Positions 42,200 to 53,046 of a stretch of DNA of 64,000 bases are shown here, one piece after another. A program made the translations under genes and the position numbers. This DNA is from Gammaproteobacteria bacterium (GTDB lineage: Bacteria > Pseudomonadota > Gammaproteobacteria > VBWC01), in assembly GCA_023266115.1 (NCBI GenBank), contig JAHFRU010000010.1:1-64000 (forward strand). Direction: 5' to 3'. Position 1 is the first letter of the stretch; each line of letters opens with the position of its first letter. The notes beneath the pieces are model-generated. The model was not told the origin of the DNA and made no database searches. It saw only the letters and a program-made list of their open reading frames with translations.

Positions 42200-43717
42200 A
42201 TGCTATCTGACTGGCCGATATTGAGCCTGGTAATCTGGTTGCCCATCGCCGGTGGCGTGCTGACGCTGCTGGCCGGTCGCGGCGGCGACGGTCCGGCAGT
42301 GCGCCCGATCGCGCTGGTGTTTGCCATCGCGACGTTCATCGCGTCCATCCCGTTGTATACGCTGTTCGATACCGCGACCTACCGGATGCAGTTCACGGAA
42401 CAGGTGCCGTGGATAACGACCTTCAGCATCAACTATCAGCTGGGCGTCGACGGAATATCGGTGCCGTTGATCCTGTTGACGACGTTTTTCACCGTGCTGG
42501 TGGTGATCGCCGGCTGGGAGGTTATCAAGTACAAGGCGGCGCAGTACATGGCGGCCTTTTTGATCATGGAAGGGTTGATGAACGGCGTGTTCGCCTCGCT
42601 GGACGCGGTGTTGTTCTATGTGTTTTGGGAAGCGATGCTGGTCCCGATGTTTCTGATTATCGGTATCTGGGGCGGCCACCGTCGTGTCTATGCAGCGATC
42701 AAGTTTTTTCTGTACACCTTCCTGGGTTCGGTACTGCTGCTGGTCGCGATACTGTATCTTTACTTCGAGTCCGGCAGTTTCTCGCTGCTCGATTTCCACG
42801 ACGTGCGGCTCGAGCGCGTACCGCAGATACTGATCTTCCTTGGCTTTCTGGTCGCATTTGCGGTCAAGGTGCCGATGTGGCCGGTACATACCTGGCTGCC
42901 GGACGCGCATGTCGAGGCGCCGACCGGTGGTTCGGTCATTCTGGCGGCGATCATGTTGAAAATGGGGGCCTATGGCTTCGTGCGTTTCATGTTGCCGATT
43001 ACGCCCGACGCCAGCAGTGAACTGGACTGGCTGATTATTCTGCTATCGTTGATCGCCGTGGTGTATATCGCGCTCGTCGCGCTGGCACAGGAGGACATGA
43101 AAAAGCTCATCGCCTATTCGTCGATCTCCCATATGGGATTTGTGACACTCGGCTTTTTTGTCGTGTTCTCGATCTTTGAGCGAAACCACGAGGTTGCCGG
43201 CGCGGCGATGGGCGTCGAAGGCGGTCTGGTGCAGATGATCTCGCACGGCTTCGTATCCGGTGCACTATTTCTTTGTGTCGGTGTGATGTATGACCGGCTG
43301 CACAGCCGCCAGATCAGCGATTACGGCGGGGTCGTGAATACCATGCCGGTATTCGCGTCGTTTTTCGTATTGTTCGCGCTGGCCAACGTCGGATTGCCGG
43401 GCACATCGGGCTTTGTCGGCGAGTTTATGGTCATTATGAGCGCCTTCAAGGCGAATTTCTGGTATGCGTTGCTGGCGGGATCGACGCTGGTGCTCGGTGC
43501 GGCATATACCTTGTGGATGGTGAAACGGGTTGTCTTTGGCGATATCGCCAATGACGGCGTCCGGGAACTCACCGATCTCAACGGGCGGGAGACATTTGTG
43601 CTCGGTTCACTGGCGATAGCGGTGTTGCTGCTCGGCGTATGGCCGGCGCCGCTGGTCAATTTGATGCATTCGTCGGTGGCACATCTGCTCGAGCAGGCTG
43701 TGGCATCGAAGCTTTAG
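42200..43717 (+). CDS. nuoM: NADH-quinone oxidoreductase subunit M
   Basis: 505-residue antiporter-like pump subunit with about 14 helices. The functional Glu lies in [17 protein letters not shown], and the channel segment is [38 protein letters not shown] is conserved. nuoN follows after 10 bases. Confidence 0.98.
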   Translation: MLSDWPILSLVIWLPIAGGVLTLLAGRGGDGPAVRPIALVFAIATFIASIPLYTLFDTATYRMQFTEQVPWITTFSINYQLGVDGISVPLILLTTFFTVLVVIAGWEVIKYKAAQYMAAFLIMEGLMNGVFASLDAVLFYVFWEAMLVPMFLIIGIWGGHRRVYAAIKFFLYTFLGSVLLLVAILYLYFESGSFSLLDFHDVRLERVPQILIFLGFLVAFAVKVPMWPVHTWLPDAHVEAPTGGSVILAAIMLKMGAYGFVRFMLPITPDASSELDWLIILLSLIAVVYIALVALAQEDMKKLIAYSSISHMGFVTLGFFVVFSIFERNHEVAGAAMGVEGGLVQMISHGFVSGALFLCVGVMYDRLHSRQISDYGGVVNTMPVFASFFVLFALANVGLPGTSGFVGEFMVIMSAFKANFWYALLAGSTLVLGAAYTLWMVKRVVFGDIANDGVRELTDLNGRETFVLGSLAIAVLLLGVWPAPLVNLMHSSVAHLLEQAVASKL

Positions 43718-43727
43718 CGGGGACGGG

Positions 43728-45164
43728 ATGAACTTCGACATAGCTGAATTCATGCCGGCATTGCCGGAAATTTTTGTGCTGACGATGGCCTGTATCGTGC
43801 TGCTGGTCGACGTATGTCTCGACCAGGAGCGGCGGGTGATCACCTACGTGATGAGCCAGGCGACGCTGGTCGGCGCGGCGCTCCTGACGGTTGCCCTGCA
43901 TACCGGCGGACGTACCGTCGTATTCAGCGGCACGTTCGTCTCGGACCCGATGGGCGATGTTCTCAAGGTGTTTATCTATCTGGTGAGCGCCATGGCGCTG
44001 CTCTACTCGCGGCAGTACCTGATAGACCGGCAGTTGTTCAAGGGCGAATATTTCCTGCTGGCGCTGTTTGCGGTGCTCGGCATGATGGTGCTGGTGTCGG
44101 CGCACAGTCTGCTGACGATCTACCTCGGGCTGGAGTTGATGTCGCTGTCGCTCTACGCGATGGTGGCCGTGGACCGCGACAACGAGATCGCGACCGAAGC
44201 GGCGATGAAGTACTTCGTTCTGGGAGCGCTGGCATCGGGCATGCTGCTCTACGGCATGTCGATGATCTACGGTGTGACGGCGACGCTGAATCTCGCGGAA
44301 GTGGCGTCGTACAATGCCGGTATTCTCGGCAATGAAATCGTCATGATCTTCGGCCTGGCGTTTGTCATGGTGGGTCTGGCGTTCAAACTGGGTGCCGTGC
44401 CGTTCCATATGTGGGTGCCCGACGTCTATCACGGCGCGCCTACCACGGTGACGCTGTTCATCGGCACGGCGCCGAAGATCGCGGCGTTTGCAATGTTGAT
44501 GCGTCTGCTGGTTGAGGGTCTGGGCGGCTTCTATGTGCAGTGGCATGACATGCTGGTGGTACTGGCCGTGCTATCGATAGTTGCCGGCAACGTGATCGCG
44601 ATCGCGCAGACCAATATCAAACGCATGCTGGCGTATTCGACGATCGCCCATGTCGGTTTTATGCTGCTTGGCGTTCTGACGGGCAGCGAAGGCGGGTACG
44701 CCGCCGCGATGTTTTACATCATCGTTTACGCACTGATGGCGGCTGGTGCATTCGGCATGGTGGTGCTGCTGAGCCGCGCCGGGTATGAGGCGGATCGCAT
44801 CGAGGATTTCAAGGGACTGAACGACCGCAGCCCATGGTATGCATTTATGATGCTGATTTTGATGCTGGCTACTGCCGGTGTACCGCCGTTTCTCGGGTTC
44901 TGGGCGAAGCTGTCGGTATTGCAGGCAGTCGTCGAGGCGGGAATGCTCTGGCTGGCCGTGGTTGCGGTACTTTTTTCGGTGGTAGGCGCGTTCTATTATC
45001 TGCGTATCGTGAAGCTGATGTATTTCGACAAGGCCGATGACCACACGCCGATTACCGCCGGTATCGACATGCGTGTCACGCTGAGCGCCAACGGGCTGGC
45101 GATACTCGGGTTGGGTCTGTTCCCGGGGGCGTTGATGGCGTTGTGCGCCAGCGCTTTGCTCTAG
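43728..45164 (+). CDS. nuoN: NADH-quinone oxidoreductase subunit N
   Basis: 478-residue antiporter-like pump subunit, last gene of the operon. [18 protein letters not shown] carries the Glu; [20 protein letters not shown] and [18 protein letters not shown] are typical. No strong terminator follows before surE, 60 bases on. Confidence 0.98.
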   Translation: MNFDIAEFMPALPEIFVLTMACIVLLVDVCLDQERRVITYVMSQATLVGAALLTVALHTGGRTVVFSGTFVSDPMGDVLKVFIYLVSAMALLYSRQYLIDRQLFKGEYFLLALFAVLGMMVLVSAHSLLTIYLGLELMSLSLYAMVAVDRDNEIATEAAMKYFVLGALASGMLLYGMSMIYGVTATLNLAEVASYNAGILGNEIVMIFGLAFVMVGLAFKLGAVPFHMWVPDVYHGAPTTVTLFIGTAPKIAAFAMLMRLLVEGLGGFYVQWHDMLVVLAVLSIVAGNVIAIAQTNIKRMLAYSTIAHVGFMLLGVLTGSEGGYAAAMFYIIVYALMAAGAFGMVVLLSRAGYEADRIEDFKGLNDRSPWYAFMMLILMLATAGVPPFLGFWAKLSVLQAVVEAGMLWLAVVAVLFSVVGAFYYLRIVKLMYFDKADDHTPITAGIDMRVTLSANGLAILGLGLFPGALMALCASALL

Positions 45165-45224
45165 AGTGAACCATCACGGGTTCCCTTATCGCGTCACCGC
45201 TCCGGTGCGCTGTCAGTTACGGCT

Positions 45225-45974
45225 ATGAGAATCCTCCTGAGTAACGACGATGGTTATCAAGCGCCCGGGCTGGTTTGCCTGGCGCGGGTGCTGCGCGAGA
45301 TTGCCGACATTACCGTGGTCGCCCCGGACCGGGATCGCAGCGGTGCCAGCAATTCACTGACGCTGGATAATCCGCTGCGGGCAACCCGCGAGGAAAACGG
45401 CTTTATCCGCGTCGATGGAACTCCGACGGATTGCGTACACCTGGCGATCACCGGGTTGCTGGAGCAGGATCCGGACATGGTCGTTGCCGGGATCAACAGC
45501 GGCCCGAATCTCGGCGATGACGTGTTGTATTCGGGCACGGTGGCTGCCGCGGTCGAAGGCAGATTCCTCGGCTTGCCGGCGATCGCCGTGTCGCTGGCAG
45601 CGCGCGGTGATTACCACTATGACACGGCGGCGCGGGTAGCGCGCATCCTGATCGAGCGTTTGCTCAACGATCCGCTTCCTGCCAATACTATACTCAACGT
45701 CAACGTGCCCGATCTGCCGTGGGAGCAGCTCGAAGGTTTCGTCGCGACACGGCTGGGTAACCGGCACAAGGCGGAACCGGTGATCGCCGACGAGGATCCG
45801 CGCGGCCGCAGGATCTTCTGGGTAGGGCCGGCGGGTGGCGAACAGGATGCCGGACCCGGCACCGATTTTCATGCGATACGCTGCCGCCAGGTGTCGGTGA
45901 CGCCTATTCAGGTCGACCTGACAATGTATACTGCGATCGACAAGGTTGCCGGTTGGCTGGAGGGTTTGCGCTAA
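45225..45974 (+). CDS. surE: 5'-nucleotidase SurE
   Basis: 249-residue metal-dependent phosphatase acting on nucleoside monophosphates, linked to stationary-phase survival. The metal site [13 protein letters not shown] has the Asp pair, and the Ser/Asn of [13 protein letters not shown] complete it. [11 protein letters not shown] and [20 protein letters not shown] follow. It forms a cluster with pcm, yqaA and nlpD. Confidence 0.97.
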   Translation: MRILLSNDDGYQAPGLVCLARVLREIADITVVAPDRDRSGASNSLTLDNPLRATREENGFIRVDGTPTDCVHLAITGLLEQDPDMVVAGINSGPNLGDDVLYSGTVAAAVEGRFLGLPAIAVSLAARGDYHYDTAARVARILIERLLNDPLPANTILNVNVPDLPWEQLEGFVATRLGNRHKAEPVIADEDPRGRRIFWVGPAGGEQDAGPGTDFHAIRCRQVSVTPIQVDLTMYTAIDKVAGWLEGLR

Positions 45975-45976
45975 AC

Positions 45977-46636
45977 ATGAACACACGTCACCTCGGTATC
46001 GGGATGACATCGCAGCGGACACGGGCGCGGCTTATCGAAAGGCTACGCCGGGAAGGGATCCAGAACCCGGCGGTGCTGGAGACAATCTACAACACGCCTC
46101 GCCATATCTTTGTCGACGAAGCCCTGGCAAGCCGCGCCTATGAAGACACGGCGCTGCCGATAGGCCATGGACAAACGATTTCCCAACCCTACATCGTTGC
46201 GCGCATGACGGAAGTACTGCTCGAGGGTGGGCCGCTGGCAAAGGTGCTCGAGGTCGGTACCGGCTGTGGTTATCAGGCCGCGGTGCTCGCCCGGCTGGTG
46301 GATCACGTATATACCGTCGAACGGGTCGACGCGATGATCGCGCAGGCGCGGCAGCGCTTTCAGGAACTCGGCCTGCGCAACATCCGCGTCCGGCACGGCG
46401 ACGGCAAGGACGGCTGGGCACAGTACGCGCCATACGACGGTATTATCGTTACCGCGGCGCCGACCGAAATTCCTCAAACGCTGCTTGAACAGCTGGCACC
46501 GAACGGTCGCCTCATCGCACCGCTGGGCGCCGCGGGACAGCAGCAATTGACATTATTTATCCGCAAGGCCGATTGCATCGAGAAGCGCGAACTCGAGGCG
46601 GTCAGCTTTGTGCCGCTGCGTACCGGGGTGCATTGA
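45977..46636 (+). CDS. pcm: Protein-L-isoaspartate O-methyltransferase
   Basis: 219-residue SAM-dependent enzyme that starts repair of isoaspartyl residues. SAM motif [18 protein letters not shown], upstream [19 protein letters not shown], and [22 protein letters not shown] 45977, two bases after the surE stop, was chosen; a second ATG at 46004 ([10 protein letters not shown]) is possible. Its stop overlaps the yqaA ATG. Confidence 0.96.
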   Translation: MNTRHLGIGMTSQRTRARLIERLRREGIQNPAVLETIYNTPRHIFVDEALASRAYEDTALPIGHGQTISQPYIVARMTEVLLEGGPLAKVLEVGTGCGYQAAVLARLVDHVYTVERVDAMIAQARQRFQELGLRNIRVRHGDGKDGWAQYAPYDGIIVTAAPTEIPQTLLEQLAPNGRLIAPLGAAGQQQLTLFIRKADCIEKRELEAVSFVPLRTGVH

Positions 46637-47214
46637 TGCAGGTTTTTTCGTCGCTGTACGACAAGGTGATTCAATGGTCCGCTCACCGGCACGCCCCTTG
46701 GTATCTGGCCGGTGTCAGTTTCGCGGAATCGTCGTTTTTTCCGATCCCGCCGGATATCATGCTGGCGCCGATGGTGATCGCTCGCCCGACCTGCGCGTGG
46801 CGTTTCGCTCTGCTGACGACAGTTGCATCCGTGCTGGGCGGCGCGTTCGGATATCTGATCGGTACTTTTTTTTTTGACGTCGCCGAACCGTTGATTCGGC
46901 AGGTCGGTTACTGGGACTACTACCTTCTGGTTCGAGCCTGGTTCGACCAGTGGGGCGTCTGGACAATATTTATCGCCGCGTTTACTCCAATACCCTATAA
47001 GGTATTCACGATTGCCGCCGGAGCGGTTGCCATGGCCTTTTTACCGTTTGTATTGGCTTCTCTGGTCGGCCGCGGCGCGCGGTTTTGTCTGGTCGCGGGC
47101 TTCACCCGGTGGGCGGGTCGCGGTATGGATCGCGCGATGCGGCGTTACGTCGATCGGTTGGGCTGGATCGTCATTGGCACGGCGATCGCCGCGTATCTTT
47201 TGCTGAAAGGCTAG
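46636..47214 (+). CDS. YqaA-like DedA/VTT family membrane protein
   Basis: 192-residue inner-membrane protein of the SNARE-associated/VTT group. FAESSFFPIPPDIMLAPMV is the re-entrant-like motif, and FIAAFTPIPYKVFTIAAGA is the second conserved motif. Some DedA homologues are known lipid scramblases or flippases; the substrate here is unknown. The position between pcm and nlpD matches many gammaproteobacteria. Confidence 0.9.
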   Translation: MQVFSSLYDKVIQWSAHRHAPWYLAGVSFAESSFFPIPPDIMLAPMVIARPTCAWRFALLTTVASVLGGAFGYLIGTFFFDVAEPLIRQVGYWDYYLLVRAWFDQWGVWTIFIAAFTPIPYKVFTIAAGAVAMAFLPFVLASLVGRGARFCLVAGFTRWAGRGMDRAMRRYVDRLGWIVIGTAIAAYLLLKG

Positions 47215-47258
47215 CCGTGCATCGATCACGCCGATATCCGGTGATACGGACGGAATGT

Positions 47259-48035
47259 ATGCTGCCGCGATTGCTGTTGGTCGTGGCGATGGCGCTGCTG
47301 ACGGCGTGTGGCAGCCAGGTGTACCACCGGGTGCAGGAAGGCGAAACCGTGTATTCCATCGGCTTTCTGTACGGACAGGAATATCAGCAGATCGCCGCGT
47401 GGAACAACCTTGATGCGTCTGCCACGCTAACTCCCGGGCAACGGTTGCGGGTAGCGCCGCCGTCGCACGTGACCGATCGCATCCGCCTGCGGCAAGGCGA
47501 ACCGGAAGTCCCGGAAAGAGGCGTATCGGCGCCGGCTGAGGAAGACAGCGTGGTGGTGACCGCGATTCCCGAGGAGCGTCAGCAACGCCCGATGCCGCAA
47601 CCGCTGTCGCAGCCAGCACCGCCCCGGCAGGCCGCGCCGGCCCAGCCGCGGCAGGCGACGTCGGTGCAGTGGTCGCGACCGACCGACGGCAAGGTTATAA
47701 AAGGGTATTCGTCCGAGACGCTCGGCAATAAAGGCGTGGATATCAGCGGCCGTTTAGGCCAACCGGTGCGTGCGGTCTCCGGCGGAAAGGTAGTCTACAG
47801 CGGCGACGGGCTGATTAACTACGGCAACCTGATTATTATCAAGCACGATGACCGCTACCTGAGTGCCTACGGCCACAACGACCGGTTGCGGGTCAAGGAG
47901 GGCGACAGCGTCGCGGCCGGCCAGCATATCGCCGACATGGGCCGTGCGCCCGACGGTACGGTAATGCTGCACTTCGAAATCCGCTACAACGGCAAACCGG
48001 TCGACCCGATGCGTTACGTCCCGGCGTTTAACTAA
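47259..48035 (+). CDS. nlpD: NlpD-like LysM/LytM lipoprotein
   Basis: 258-residue lipoprotein. The signal peptide ends LLTAC (Cys14). A LysM domain follows at about residues 19-65 (VQEGETVYSIGFLYGQEY, LTPGQRLRV), then a Pro/Gln-rich linker and a C-terminal LytM (M23-like) domain. The first zinc ligand His is Asn in GNKGVDISGRLGQPV, and the final HxH is reduced to LHFEIR. A degenerate domain of this kind activates cell-wall amidases (AmiC) in E. coli NlpD. The ATG at 47259 with CGGAAT upstream is likely; a GTG at 47217 is less so. rpoS, its usual neighbour, is missing. Confidence 0.92.
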   Translation: MLPRLLLVVAMALLTACGSQVYHRVQEGETVYSIGFLYGQEYQQIAAWNNLDASATLTPGQRLRVAPPSHVTDRIRLRQGEPEVPERGVSAPAEEDSVVVTAIPEERQQRPMPQPLSQPAPPRQAAPAQPRQATSVQWSRPTDGKVIKGYSSETLGNKGVDISGRLGQPVRAVSGGKVVYSGDGLINYGNLIIIKHDDRYLSAYGHNDRLRVKEGDSVAAGQHIADMGRAPDGTVMLHFEIRYNGKPVDPMRYVPAFN

Positions 48036-48076
48036 GCGGCCATTATGGCTCGCGGGCCGGCGGCGGCCGATACCGG

Positions 48077-48517
48077 CTACAGCAGCAGCGCCGCCACGAC
48101 GTTGCGCTGTTCGGCAATCAGGATATTGAAGGTTCGGCACGCGGCACCGGTGTCCATCACCTCGACGCCGATCCCTTGCCGCTGCAGGCGATTGATCAGC
48201 GCCGGGTCGGGCCAGCGCAAACGTTCGCCGCAGCCGATCAGCACGATTTCGGGATTGAACGCCGCCAGTTCATCGAAGTGTTCAGCACGTAGTTCATCAA
48301 ACGCCTGGGGCGCCCAGTCCTCGATCAAACGGTGCGCCGACACCACGGCGCTGCGCGTAACGGTTACCTGGGTAATTCTTGATTGTGCCGGGAGGTTCGG
48401 ATCAACCGCGGCAGCCTGCTGCTGGATGCGGTAGACGGGCAGGTTGACCGACACCCGGCCCGGGGAATAAGCGCGGATGGTGTAGGATTCTCTGGTACTG
48501 TCGAGATTAAATTGCAT
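48077..48517 (-). CDS. Mth938/DUF498 domain protein
   Basis: 146-residue single-domain protein. RAYSPGRVSVNLPVY, FNPEIVLIGCGERLRWPDPA and the end VEVMDTGAACRTFNILIAEQR match the Mth938-like family (related to the human complex I assembly factor NDUFAF3). Bacterial function is unproven; an assembly role near respiratory genes is only a guess. The ATG at 48517 was preferred to an upstream start at 48592. It is divergent from alaC. Confidence 0.82.
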   Translation of the reverse strand: MQFNLDSTRESYTIRAYSPGRVSVNLPVYRIQQQAAAVDPNLPAQSRITQVTVTRSAVVSAHRLIEDWAPQAFDELRAEHFDELAAFNPEIVLIGCGERLRWPDPALINRLQRQGIGVEVMDTGAACRTFNILIAEQRNVVAALLL

Positions 48518-48609
48518 GCGTTTGGCTAGTCGGCTATCGCTGCCGGATTTGGCATGCTGGCCATTGTCAACCAGGGTGATGTTGCGCCGCAAGCCGGACA
48601 GCGGCCAAT

Positions 48610-48638
48610 TTGACAGGCTATAGCGGCACAGGTATCGT
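48610..48638 (+). promoter_or_regulatory. Promoter of the alaC-hom-thrC operon (candidate)
   Basis: Consensus TTGACA at 48610-48615, 17 bases, TATCGT at 48633-48638. About 55 bases of leader follow, containing an A6/T8 tract pair around CCGGTA. Confidence 0.55.
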
Positions 48639-48700
48639 TTAACACCCTAAAAAACCGGTATTTTTTTTAAATTTTAGCCTCCCTAATCGAGACCACCACG

Positions 48701-49897
48701 TTGAAGGACGAATTCCCCCGGATCAAGCGCCTGCCGCCGTATGTTTTCAACATCGTCACCGAGTTGAAGGCCCAGGCGCGCGCGCGTAATGAAGACATCA
48801 TCGACTTCGGCATGGGCAATCCGGATCAGCCGACGCCGCCGCATATCGTCGAGAAGCTGATCGAGGCTGTGCAACGCGAAGACACGCACCGCTACTCCGT
48901 ATCACGGGGTATTCCGCGGTTGCGGCGTGCGATTTGCCGCTGGTACAAGGAACGCTTCGACGTCACGCTGAATCAGGAAACCGAGGCGATCGTCACCATC
49001 GGCTCAAAAGAGGGACTGGCCCATCTGGCGCTGGCGATGGTGGGACCGGGTGACGCGGTACTGGTGCCGAACCCGAGCTATCCGATACACACCTACGGCT
49101 TCGTCATCGCCGGTGCCGATATTCGCCACGTGCCGCTGCGACCGGATATCGATTTTTTTGTCGAGCTGGAAAAGGCGATCAAGGATTCCTGGCCCAAGCC
49201 GAAGGCGCTGGTGCTTAATTTTCCGAGCAATCCGACCACGCAGTGCGTGGACCTGGATTTCTTCACGCGTGTCGTCGCGGTGGCGCGCGAACACGAGATA
49301 TGGGTCATCCACGATCTCGCCTACGCGGACATCGCGTTCGACGGTTATGTCGCGCCGTCCATATTGCAGGTGCCGGGCGCTACGGACGTGGCAATCGAGT
49401 CGTTTACGCTGTCCAAGAGCTACAACATGCCGGGCTGGCGCGTCGGCTTCATGTGCGGCAATGAAAAGCTGGTGGCGGCGCTGGCGCGCATGAAGTCGTA
49501 TCACGACTACGGCATGTTCACACCGATACAGGTGGCCGCGATTACCGCGCTGGAGGGGCCGCAGCAATGCGTGTCGGACATCCGCGACGTCTATCGCAAA
49601 AGACGCGATGTGTTGTGCCAGGGGCTGAATGCGCTGGGCTGGAAGGTGGAGCCGCCGAAGGCGACCATGTTCGTCTGGGCGCCGATTCCGGAACAGTATC
49701 GCCATCTCGGTTCGCTGGAATTTTCCAAGCGATTGCTGACCGAAGCAAAGGTCGCTGTGTCACCGGGGGTTGGATTTGGCGATTACGGCGATGATCACGT
49801 GCGCTTCTCCCTGATTGAGAACGAGCATCGCACCCGTCAGGCGGTGCGTGGCATGCGTGACATGTTTCGCGGTGATGCGAAGTCCGCTAAATTGTAA
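48701..49897 (+). CDS. alaC: Alanine transaminase (AlaC type)
   Basis: 398-residue fold type I PLP aminotransferase making alanine from pyruvate and glutamate. It starts with [20 protein letters not shown] and [19 protein letters not shown], as AlaC does. The PLP Lys lies in [16 protein letters not shown], the phosphate-binding [10 protein letters not shown] and substrate Arg near the C-terminus are present. It begins at TTG 48701 with no clear SD. It shares an operon with hom and thrC. Confidence 0.93.
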   Translation: MKDEFPRIKRLPPYVFNIVTELKAQARARNEDIIDFGMGNPDQPTPPHIVEKLIEAVQREDTHRYSVSRGIPRLRRAICRWYKERFDVTLNQETEAIVTIGSKEGLAHLALAMVGPGDAVLVPNPSYPIHTYGFVIAGADIRHVPLRPDIDFFVELEKAIKDSWPKPKALVLNFPSNPTTQCVDLDFFTRVVAVAREHEIWVIHDLAYADIAFDGYVAPSILQVPGATDVAIESFTLSKSYNMPGWRVGFMCGNEKLVAALARMKSYHDYGMFTPIQVAAITALEGPQQCVSDIRDVYRKRRDVLCQGLNALGWKVEPPKATMFVWAPIPEQYRHLGSLEFSKRLLTEAKVAVSPGVGFGDYGDDHVRFSLIENEHRTRQAVRGMRDMFRGDAKSAKL

Positions 49898-49909
49898 GGA
49901 GTCGAAGAC

Positions 49910-51223
49910 TTGAAACCCGTCAACGTCGGATTGCTGGGGCTGGGTACTGTCGGCGGCGGCACCGTGAACGTGCTGTCCCGCAACGCCAACGAAATCACCC
50001 GGCGCGCCGGCCGGCCGATTCATATCGTCAAGGCGTCGGCACGCGATCTGTCACGTCCACGCATATGTGACACGACCGGTATCGAGGTAACCAGCGATCC
50101 GTTCGCTGTGGTGAACGATCCGAATATCGATGTCATCGTCGAGCTGATAGGCGGCAACGAACTCGCACTTGAACTGGTGAAGAAAGCCATCGCGAATGGC
50201 AAGCACGTCGTGACGGCAAACAAGGCGTTGATCGCGCTGAATGGTAACGAGCTGTTTGCGCTGGCGCAGGAAAAAGGGGTGATGGTGGCGTTCGAGGCAG
50301 CCGTCGCCGGTGGCATACCGATTATCAAGGCGATACGCGAAGGGCTCGCCGGCAACCGGATCGAGTGGCTCGCGGGTATCATCAACGGCACGAGTAATTT
50401 CATCCTGACCGAGATGCGCGACAAGGGGCGCGAGTTCGCCGCTGTACTCAAGGAGGCACAGACGCTGGGTTACGCCGAGGCCGATCCGAAGTTCGACGTG
50501 GAAGGTATTGATGCCGCGCACAAGCTGACGATACTCGCGTCGATCGCGTTCGGTATTCCGCTGCAGTTTGACAGGATATACACGGAAGGCATCAGCCGGG
50601 TACGGCGCGAGGACGTCAGCTACGCCGAACAACTGGGTTATCGTATCAAGCATCTTGGCATTGCGCGGCGTACCTCCGCCGGCATTGAGCTGCGCGTGCA
50701 TCCAACGCTGATACCGTACCGGCGCCTGATCGCGAATGTGGATGGCGTCATGAACGCGGTGCTGGTGAAATCGGATGCGGTCGGACCGACCCTGTATTAC
50801 GGTGCCGGAGCCGGCGCGGACCCGACCGCGTCGGCGGTTGTCGCCGATCTGGTCGACGTGGTGAGGACACTGACTACCGACCCCGAAAACCGTGTCCCGC
50901 ATCTGGCGTTCCAGCCAGCCGCGATCTCGGATATTCCGATCCTGCCGATGGCGGAGGTGGAAACGGCCTATTATCTGCGCATGGAGGCTGCCGACAAGCC
51001 GGGCGTACTGGCAGACGTTACCAGGATATTCGGCGACCAGGACATTAGTATCGAGGCGATACTGCAGAAGGAGCCGCCGGTTGAAAATGTGGGGACGGTG
51101 TCGGTGATCATGCTGAGCCAGGTCGTCAAGGAAAAGCGCATGAACGAGGCGCTCAAGCGCATCGAGCGACTGGACTCGATCAAGGGCAAGGTGATCCGCA
51201 TCCGCCGGGAAAATCTCGGCTAG
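49910..51223 (+). CDS. hom: Homoserine dehydrogenase
   Basis: 437-residue monofunctional enzyme reducing aspartate semialdehyde to homoserine. Rossmann motif VGLLGLGTVGGGTVNVL; catalytic core GIINGTSNFILTEM and AEADPKFDVEGIDAAHKL with the proton-transfer Asp/Lys. The C-terminal ACT domain (GVLADVTRIFGDQDISIEAI) should mediate threonine feedback. TTG start with the strong SD TAAGGAG overlapping the alaC stop. Confidence 0.97.
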   Translation: MKPVNVGLLGLGTVGGGTVNVLSRNANEITRRAGRPIHIVKASARDLSRPRICDTTGIEVTSDPFAVVNDPNIDVIVELIGGNELALELVKKAIANGKHVVTANKALIALNGNELFALAQEKGVMVAFEAAVAGGIPIIKAIREGLAGNRIEWLAGIINGTSNFILTEMRDKGREFAAVLKEAQTLGYAEADPKFDVEGIDAAHKLTILASIAFGIPLQFDRIYTEGISRVRREDVSYAEQLGYRIKHLGIARRTSAGIELRVHPTLIPYRRLIANVDGVMNAVLVKSDAVGPTLYYGAGAGADPTASAVVADLVDVVRTLTTDPENRVPHLAFQPAAISDIPILPMAEVETAYYLRMEAADKPGVLADVTRIFGDQDISIEAILQKEPPVENVGTVSVIMLSQVVKEKRMNEALKRIERLDSIKGKVIRIRRENLG

Positions 51224-51292
51224 TTTTTTCGCGCGCGGATTTCACCCGAATTTGCGCAAACGTTACCAACCGCATCGGAAGGAAACTGCATC

Positions 51293-52372
51293 ATGCTTGT
51301 GACATCCCGCTATACGGGTCTGATCGAGAAATACCGCGACCGCCTGCCTGTCAGCGACAACACGAAGATCATCAGCCTGGGGGAGGGCAATACCCCGTTG
51401 ATTCATTTGCGTAACATCCCGGGTCTTCTGAAAAAAGAGGTGGACATCTACGTCAAGTACGAGGGATTGAATCCAACCGGTTCATTCAAGGATCGCGGCA
51501 TGACCATGGCGGTGACCAAGGCCGTGGAGGAAGGCAGCCGCGCGATCGTCTGCGCATCGACCGGCAATACCTCGGCATCCGCCGCGGCTTATGCGGCGAG
51601 CGCTGGTATCACGGCGTTCGTCCTGATTCCGGAAGGCAAGATCGCGCTGGGCAAGCTCGCGCAGGCAATGATGCATGGCGCCGTGGTGATCCAGATCAAG
51701 GGCAACTTCGATGCGGGCATGGAACTCGTCAAGCAGGTTGCCGGGGTTGCGCCGGTATCGATCGTAAATTCAATCAATCCGTTCCGGCTGCAAGGGCAAA
51801 AGACCGCCGCGTTTGAAATAGTCGAGGAACTGGGTGTGGCGCCGGATTACCATTGCCTGCCGGTCGGTAACGCCGGCAACATATCCGCGTACTGGATGGG
51901 TTACACGGAATATCATGAGGACGGTACGGTAAAGAACCTGCCGCGCATGGTCGGTTATCAGGCGAGCGGTGCCGCGCCGTTTTTACGCGGCCACCCGATC
52001 GATAATCCGGAGACGATCGCCACCGCGATACGGATCGGTCATCCGCAAAGCTGGGACAAGGCCTGGGCCGCCAACAAGGAGTCGGGCGGATGGTTCGATG
52101 AATTCAGCGATGCCGAGATACTGGCTGCCCAGAAACTGCTGGCGAACAAGGAAGGCATCTTCTGTGAGCCCGCGTCGGCCATTTCGCTGGCCGGTGCGAT
52201 GAAGGACATCCGCAGCGGCAAGATCGCCGACGGCAGCACGATCGTTTGTACGTTGACCGGGCACGGGCTGAAAGATCCGGACACGGCGATCAAGCAGAGC
52301 CAGGTGCCCTTGACCGCTATCGATGCTACTCTGGAAGCGGTTAAGAAGGCGATCCTCGATAATATGAGGTAG
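51293..52372 (+). CDS. thrC: Threonine synthase
   Basis: 359-residue PLP enzyme converting O-phosphohomoserine to threonine. The PLP Lys is in [31 protein letters not shown] and [16 protein letters not shown] bind cofactor phosphate. SD GGAAGGAAA precedes the ATG. It completes the hom-thrC branch; no thrB is nearby. Confidence 0.97.
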   Translation: MLVTSRYTGLIEKYRDRLPVSDNTKIISLGEGNTPLIHLRNIPGLLKKEVDIYVKYEGLNPTGSFKDRGMTMAVTKAVEEGSRAIVCASTGNTSASAAAYAASAGITAFVLIPEGKIALGKLAQAMMHGAVVIQIKGNFDAGMELVKQVAGVAPVSIVNSINPFRLQGQKTAAFEIVEELGVAPDYHCLPVGNAGNISAYWMGYTEYHEDGTVKNLPRMVGYQASGAAPFLRGHPIDNPETIATAIRIGHPQSWDKAWAANKESGGWFDEFSDAEILAAQKLLANKEGIFCEPASAISLAGAMKDIRSGKIADGSTIVCTLTGHGLKDPDTAIKQSQVPLTAIDATLEAVKKAILDNMR

Positions 52373-52401
52373 TGGTATTTTTTGCGCGAGGAGTGACCCC
52401 T

Positions 52402-53019
52402 ATGTATACGCGATACCTGCCAAGGTCTGTTGGACTTATATTCCTGATTTTGCTGGTGACAGCGTGCGCCACGACGCGGATTACCGGCGAATGGCGTGAC
52501 GACAGCTACACCAGGCCCCTCTCGAAAATTCTGGTTATCGGTCTGTCGGCCAGCACGGTATTCCGGCGTGTGTATGAAGATCAGCTGGTGGCGCAGCTTG
52601 AGGCACACGGTGTAACAGCGGTGTCCGGCGCGGCGGTACTTCCAGACGGCGCCGAGGCCAGCCAGGAGAAGATTCGCGAGGCGATGGCCGGGAAGGGTTT
52701 TGATACCGTACTGGTAACGCGCCTGATCGATGTTGAAACGCAGAAAACCTACGTCAGCACCGCTGATTATATTGTTCCACCGCCGTATTACCGAAACTTC
52801 TACGACTATTATTACCGCGCTCGTCCAGTGGTATACCGGCATGATTATATGGTGACGGACACCATCGCCACGCTGGAAACGACGGTGTATGAAACAACGG
52901 GTAATCGCCTGGTCTGGGTGGTGACATCCGAGAGTTTCAATCCGCAACGGGCGAACGATCTTGCGGCAGAGCTATCGCAATTCATTGTCGACAAGCTGGC
53001 GCAAGACGGGCTGATTTGA
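52402..53019 (+). CDS. DUF4136-like lipoprotein
   Basis: 205-residue lipoprotein. The signal peptide ends LLVTAC (Cys20 or nearby), followed by the ITGEWRDDSYTRPLSKILVI strand pattern typical of small periplasmic lipoprotein folds. A Tyr-rich patch (YYRNFYDYYYRARPVVYRH) interrupts the middle. The end, RANDLAAELSQFIVDKLAQD, is helical. The function is unknown. SD GAGGAG lies 8 bases before the ATG. It follows thrC closely and may be read through. Confidence 0.7.
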   Translation: MYTRYLPRSVGLIFLILLVTACATTRITGEWRDDSYTRPLSKILVIGLSASTVFRRVYEDQLVAQLEAHGVTAVSGAAVLPDGAEASQEKIREAMAGKGFDTVLVTRLIDVETQKTYVSTADYIVPPPYYRNFYDYYYRARPVVYRHDYMVTDTIATLETTVYETTGNRLVWVVTSESFNPQRANDLAAELSQFIVDKLAQDGLI

Positions 53020-53046
53020 CTGACCGGCCGTCATACTTGGCCCGAG

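Noticed and set aside
48650-48690. A6-CCGGTA-T8 tract in the alaC leader as a terminator
   Set aside because: The stem would be almost only A-T pairs with a six-base loop, too weak; alaC lies 3' with a promoter upstream.
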